Of a DNA stretch of 64,000 nt, positions 58,009-64,000 are shown piece by piece (the stretch's first letter is position 1; every line of letters starts with the position of its first letter). This DNA is from Crenobacter luteus. GTDB taxonomy: Bacteria; Pseudomonadota; Gammaproteobacteria; Burkholderiales; Chromobacteriaceae. The notes beneath the pieces were generated by a model. It ran no database searches, was not told the origin of the DNA, and worked only from the letters and a program-made list of their open reading frames with translations. Location: NCBI RefSeq assembly GCF_004345725.1, contig NZ_SLXG01000003.1:124001-188000 (forward strand). Direction: 5' to 3'. Both the position numbers and the translations under genes were made by a program.

Positions 58009-59262
58009 TTATTTACCGTAGACCGGGAAGGCCGCGCACAGCTCGGCAACCTGGCGTTTGACCCGTTCGATCACCGCCGGGTTGTCGATGTCGGCGAGGA
58101 TGTCGCAGATCCAGCCGGCGATCGCGCGCACCTCGGCCTCCTTGAAGCCGCGCGTCGTCGCCGCCGGCGTGCCGATGCGGATGCCGGAGGTGACGAACGG
58201 CGACTGCGGGTCGTTCGGCACCGCGTTCTTGTTGACGGTGATGTGCGCCGCGCCGAGCGCCGCGTCGGCCGCCTTGCCGGTCAGGCCCTGGCGCACCAGC
58301 GACAAGAGGAACAGGTGGTTGTCGGTGCCGCCCGAGATCACCTCGAAGCCGCGCTCGACGAACACCGCCGCCATCGCCTGCGCGTTGGCGATCACCTGCG
58401 CCTGGTAGGCCTTGAATTCCGGCTGCAGCGCCTCCTGGAAGGCGACCGCCTTGGCGGCGATCACGTGCATCAGCGGGCCGCCCTGGATGCCGGGGAACAC
58501 GATCGAGTTCAGCTTCTTCTCGATCTCCGGGTTGGAGCGGGCGAGGATCAGGCCGCCGCGCGGGCCGCGCAGCGTCTTGTGCGTGGTGGTGGTGACCACG
58601 TCGGCGAACGGCAGCGGGTTCGGGTAGAGGCCGGCGGCGACGAGGCCGGCGACGTGCGCCATGTCGACGAGAAGATACGCGCCGACCTTGTCGGCGATTT
58701 CACGGAAGCGCGCGAAGTCGAGCGTGCGCGAGTAGGCCGAGAAGCCGGCGACGATCAGTTTCGGCCGGTGTTCGAGCGCGAGGCGTTCGACCTCGGCGTA
58801 GTCGATCAGGCCGGCCTCGTCGATGCCGTACTGGACGGCCTTGTAGATCTTGCCCGAGAAGTTGACCGACGCGCCGTGCGTCAGGTGGCCGCCGTGCGCG
58901 AGGCTCATGCCCAGCACCGTGTCGTGCGGCTGGATCAGCGCCATGTAGACGGCGGCGTTGGCCTGGCTGCCGGAATGGGGCTGCACGTTCGCGTAGTCGG
59001 CGCCGAACAGCTGTTTGGCGCGGTCTATCGCCAGCTGCTCGACGACGTCGACGTACTCGCAGCCGCCGTAGTAGCGCTTGCTCGGGTAGCCTTCGGCGTA
59101 CTTGTTGGTCAGCACCGAACCTTGCGCCTGGATCACCCTGGGGCTGGCGTAGTTCTCGGACGCGATCAGCTCGATGTGGTCTTCCTGGCGGATTCTTTCG
59201 CCTTCCATCGCCTGCCACAGCGCGTCGTCGAAACCGGCGATCTGCATATCGTGCGTGAACAT
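58009..59262 (-). CDS. glyA: serine hydroxymethyltransferase GlyA
   Basis: This 417-residue PLP enzyme interconverts serine and glycine with THF. Landmarks are [15 protein letters not shown], the [12 protein letters not shown] motif with the PLP Asp and His, and [14 protein letters not shown] with the PLP Lys. The start ATG is at 59260-59262. It lies between gcvP, across an inverted-repeat hairpin, and sdaA (19-base gap). Confidence 0.98.
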   Translation of the reverse strand: MFTHDMQIAGFDDALWQAMEGERIRQEDHIELIASENYASPRVIQAQGSVLTNKYAEGYPSKRYYGGCEYVDVVEQLAIDRAKQLFGADYANVQPHSGSQANAAVYMALIQPHDTVLGMSLAHGGHLTHGASVNFSGKIYKAVQYGIDEAGLIDYAEVERLALEHRPKLIVAGFSAYSRTLDFARFREIADKVGAYLLVDMAHVAGLVAAGLYPNPLPFADVVTTTTHKTLRGPRGGLILARSNPEIEKKLNSIVFPGIQGGPLMHVIAAKAVAFQEALQPEFKAYQAQVIANAQAMAAVFVERGFEVISGGTDNHLFLLSLVRQGLTGKAADAALGAAHITVNKNAVPNDPQSPFVTSGIRIGTPAATTRGFKEAEVRAIAGWICDILADIDNPAVIERVKRQVAELCAAFPVYGK

Positions 59263-59293
59263 TCTTTTCTCCTTTGTGGGGATGTGTGCGCAA

Positions 59294-59330
59294 GGCTCGG
59301 CCAACCTCGTCGTGGAAGGTTGGCCGAGCC
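59294..59330 (-). terminator. inverted pair of the 9-bp repeat between gcvP and glyA
   Basis: A 14-bp perfect stem (59294-59307 with 59317-59330) with a 9-base loop has both arms containing TTGGCCGAG. It lies 9 bases past the gcvP stop. No long T-run follows on the minus strand, so it may only attenuate or stabilise the transcript between gcvHP and glyA. Confidence 0.6.
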
Positions 59331-59339
59331 CGGTGCTTG

Positions 59340-62210
<2,871 letters not shown>

Positions 62211-62225
62211 CGCTTGTCTCCCGGC

Positions 62226-62606
62226 TCAGGCGAGTTCGCCGACCAGCTGCTGGTAGGCCACTTCGTTCATCAGGGTGTCGAGTTCGCCGGCGTCGTCGAG
62301 CTGGACGCGGAAGAACCAGCCGTCGGTCAGCGGCGCGTCGTTGACCCGCGACGGCTCGTCCTCGAGCGCGGCGTTGACTTCGACGACGGTGCCCGACACC
62401 GGGATCTTGATCTCGCCGGCGGCCTTGACCGATTCGATGGTCGCCGCCTCGTCGCCGGCGGCGAAGCGCTCGCCGACCCTGGGCAGTTGCACGAACACGA
62501 TGTCGCCCAGCTGTTCCTGCGCGAAGCCGGTGATGCCGACGGTCGCACTGCCGTCGTCGGACAGGCGCAGCCATTCGTGGGAGTCGGTGAATTTGATGTC
62601 GCTCAT
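62226..62606 (-). CDS. gcvH: glycine cleavage system H protein
   Basis: This 126-residue lipoyl carrier shuttles the aminomethyl intermediate between the P, T and L proteins. The lipoylation Lys is in ATIESVKAAGEI. It starts SDIKFTDSHEWL and ends with AYQQLVGELA, as typical. It is the first gene after the glycine riboswitch. A GGAG ribosome site lies immediately before the ATG. Confidence 0.97.
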   Translation of the reverse strand: MSDIKFTDSHEWLRLSDDGSATVGITGFAQEQLGDIVFVQLPRVGERFAAGDEAATIESVKAAGEIKIPVSGTVVEVNAALEDEPSRVNDAPLTDGWFFRVQLDDAGELDTLMNEVAYQQLVGELA

Positions 62607-62720
62607 GGAGCTCTCCTGACGGGTGTGCGGGTAAGGTCCGACGGGTCGGTCAGGCGCGGCGAGCGAATGCGGGGGCAGACGGGACTCGGGCGCGCATGAC
62701 CTGACGTCGGTTGGCGCCCC

Positions 62721-62903
62721 CTCTGTCCGTTTGCCTGAGAGATTGTGGCGACGGGGAGTGCTCCGTCGTCTTCCTTCGGCGAGGCGGCCGGCGAAACCGG
62801 TGCCTTCTCTCCAGAGAGCCCTTAGGGCGCGGCGGTCCTTTTGCCTGAGAGTTTCTGGGGCGATACCCCTTCGGCGCCGCCGTTGAAGGCGATCTCTCCC
62901 GCT
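62721..62903 (-). ncRNA. tandem glycine riboswitch (two gcvT-type aptamers)
   Basis: Read on the minus strand, the first aptamer (about 62835-62903) begins GGGAGAGATCG and ends CTCTCAGGCAAAAGGAC. The second (about 62721-62820) begins CTCTGGAGAGAAGGCACCG and ends TCTCAGGCAAACGGACAGAG. Both have the conserved P1 and CUCAGGCAAA elements of the glycine aptamer and are joined by a short linker. It lies about 115 bases before gcvH. Glycine is expected to turn on gcvHP expression. A TAGATT -10 (62925-62930) with a weak -35 just upstream is the likely promoter. Confidence 0.95.
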
Positions 62904-62930
62904 GCGTCGCATGAGCTGTCGAGCAATCTA

Positions 62931-63054
62931 ATGAAAAAGGCCGGGCGGAAAAACGCGGGCAAACCCTCGCGGCATCGGCGGCCGCGACGGCCGGGCCGTT
63001 TTTGTTGCGGCGCACCGTCCGGCGCGCCGCGCGCGGGAAGGCGACTGCCCGGGC
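62931..63054. other. spacer between gcv promoter and LysR gene
   Basis: This spacer holds no gene. A short palindromic ACGGCC/GGCCGT element followed by TTTTTG on the plus strand (around 62986-63008) may terminate transcription of the LysR gene only weakly, because the T-run is on the other strand. Confidence 0.4.
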
Positions 63055-63918
63055 TTAACTGCGGCGCAGCGTCTCCAGTAGCCAGCCGCCGGCCGGCCCC
63101 AGCCGGTGGCGGCGCGACCACAGCACGTCGACCGCGAGCCGTCTGGGCCAGCCGGCCACGTCGAGCCGCACCAGCTGCTCGCGGCCGAGTTCGCTCGCCA
63201 GCCAGTCGGGCAGCGCCGCCCAGCCGAAGCCGAAGGCGGCCATTTCCATCAGCAACAGGTAGTTGGGCGCCGACCAGACGCGAGGGCCGGCCGCGCGCGG
63301 CGCTTTTTCGCGCACGGTGGCCAGCCGCAGCTCGCGCGCGCGCGCGAGGTCGTCGCGCTCGAGCCGGCCTTTGCCGGCCAAGGGGTGGCCTCGGCCAACG
63401 TAGACGCTGATTTGCGCCGGCGTGGCGAGCGTCGCGTGGCCGATGTCGGCCGGGTAGTCGGGCAGCGCGCCGACCAGGCCGAGCTGCGCGCGGCCCTGCG
63501 CGACCAGGTCGAGCGCGTCGACATGCTCGGCGACGATGCACTCGAGTTCGAGCTCGGGGTAGCGGCGGTCGAGCTCGGCCAGCAACGCCTGGTAGGCGAT
63601 GGCCTCGAGCGCGGTGTCCGACACCACCAGCGACAGGCGCGGCTCGACGCCGGCGGCGAGCCGGCCGGCGTGGCGGTCGAGCGCATCGTGCGCGGCGAGC
63701 ACGGCTTCGGCGCCGGGCAGCAGCCGGCGGCCGGCTTCGGTCAGCGCCGGCGGCCGCGCCGAGCGGTCGAACAGCGTCACGCCGAGGTCGATCTCGAGGT
63801 TGGCGATCGCCTCGCTGACGGTCGACTGGCTCTTGTGCAAGCGGCGCGCGGCGGCGCTGAAGGAGCCGAGCGTGGCGGCGGCGACGAAGGCGTGCAGCGC
63901 TTCCGGAGCGTAGTACAT
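63055..63918 (-). CDS. LysR-family transcriptional regulator
   Basis: This 287-residue regulator has an N-terminal winged helix (about 5-65, GSFSAAARRLHKSQSTVSEAIANLE) and a periplasmic-binding-protein-like effector domain (about 90-285). The effector domain has no features that reveal its ligand. The target is probably the gene divergently transcribed to the right, which is outside the window. One copy of the 9-bp repeat lies at 63390. Confidence 0.92.
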   Translation of the reverse strand: MYYAPEALHAFVAAATLGSFSAAARRLHKSQSTVSEAIANLEIDLGVTLFDRSARPPALTEAGRRLLPGAEAVLAAHDALDRHAGRLAAGVEPRLSLVVSDTALEAIAYQALLAELDRRYPELELECIVAEHVDALDLVAQGRAQLGLVGALPDYPADIGHATLATPAQISVYVGRGHPLAGKGRLERDDLARARELRLATVREKAPRAAGPRVWSAPNYLLLMEMAAFGFGWAALPDWLASELGREQLVRLDVAGWPRRLAVDVLWSRRHRLGPAGGWLLETLRRS

Positions 63919-64000
63919 ATCGGTTTTTCCGATGGTTTACTGCTTTGGATTATCCGCTAGTCCGATGAAAATGTCCGCCATCGGAACCGGACGCATGGAG
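63919..64000. promoter_or_regulatory. divergent promoter region beside the LysR gene
   Basis: This holds a short inverted repeat ATCGG-TTTTT-CCGAT next to the LysR start and further CCGAT/ATCGG words, which could be LysR binding half-sites. A possible ATG at the extreme right edge (63995) may start the divergent gene, but too little is visible to call it. Confidence 0.35.

Overview
This window is a 64 kb piece of a GC-rich bacterial chromosome. It holds densely packed housekeeping genes and no rRNA, tRNA, insertion sequence, prophage or CRISPR array that I can see. The gene set (pcm-nlpD-rpoS, rpsP-rimM-trmD-rplS, clpS-clpA, a single-chain gcvP, monomeric and dimeric isocitrate dehydrogenases with aceK, erpA) points to a betaproteobacterium. 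The style suggests the Neisseriales, Chromobacteriaceae-like. That placement is inference and not a measured taxonomy.

Layout. 0-10 kb: a partial DUF3455 gene, a GntR/FCD regulator with a CynX/NimT-type transporter, a sensor protein with a degenerate GGDEF domain, a tautomerase/class II aldolase pair, modE-modA-modB without modC, a MarC protein and a THUMP methyltransferase. 10-20 kb: mutY-relA, rplM-rpsI, argC, erpA, a solitary cheR, dadA, a truncated haemoglobin, folB and plsY. 20-36 kb: a histone-deacetylase-like amidohydrolase, pcm-nlpD-rpoS, nadA, a zinc-type CDF exporter coupled to a Pat-like acetyltransferase, the rpsP operon, xerD, clpS-clpA and a cold-shock gene. 36-47 kb: two unrelated isocitrate dehydrogenases, rluE, aceK, a thioesterase, mutS and an FMN reductase. 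47-52 kb: a divergent MocR regulator beside an omega-aminotransferase and mmsA (beta-alanine-type catabolism), then two unknown exported proteins. 52-63 kb: a one-strand one-carbon/glycine cluster gcvH-gcvP-glyA-sdaA-gcvT-lipA-purU-metF with a tandem glycine riboswitch at its head. A LysR gene closes the window.

How the genes work together. The riboswitch cluster can turn glycine into serine and pyruvate: Gcv proteins make methylene-THF, GlyA makes serine and SdaA deaminates it. LipA supplies the lipoyl group of GcvH, and PurU and MetF handle the folate-bound carbon. AceK, close to icd, sets the isocitrate branch between the TCA cycle and the glyoxylate shunt. Only the dimeric enzyme carries the AceK target serine.

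The most unusual signal is a dispersed 9-bp word, TTGGCCGAG. I counted at least 46 exact copies by eye on both strands. They fall in several reading frames (Leu-Ala-Glu, Leu-Gly-Gln and Ser-Ala codons), and four sets are paired as inverted repeats in gene ends, where they look like transcription terminators. This is how DNA uptake sequences of Neisseria and Pasteurellaceae are arranged, but the word is not the Neisseria one. Other candidates are a ~108-nt small RNA between relA and rplM, an IscR type 1 site before erpA, a ModE box before modA and a start-codon hairpin before nadA.
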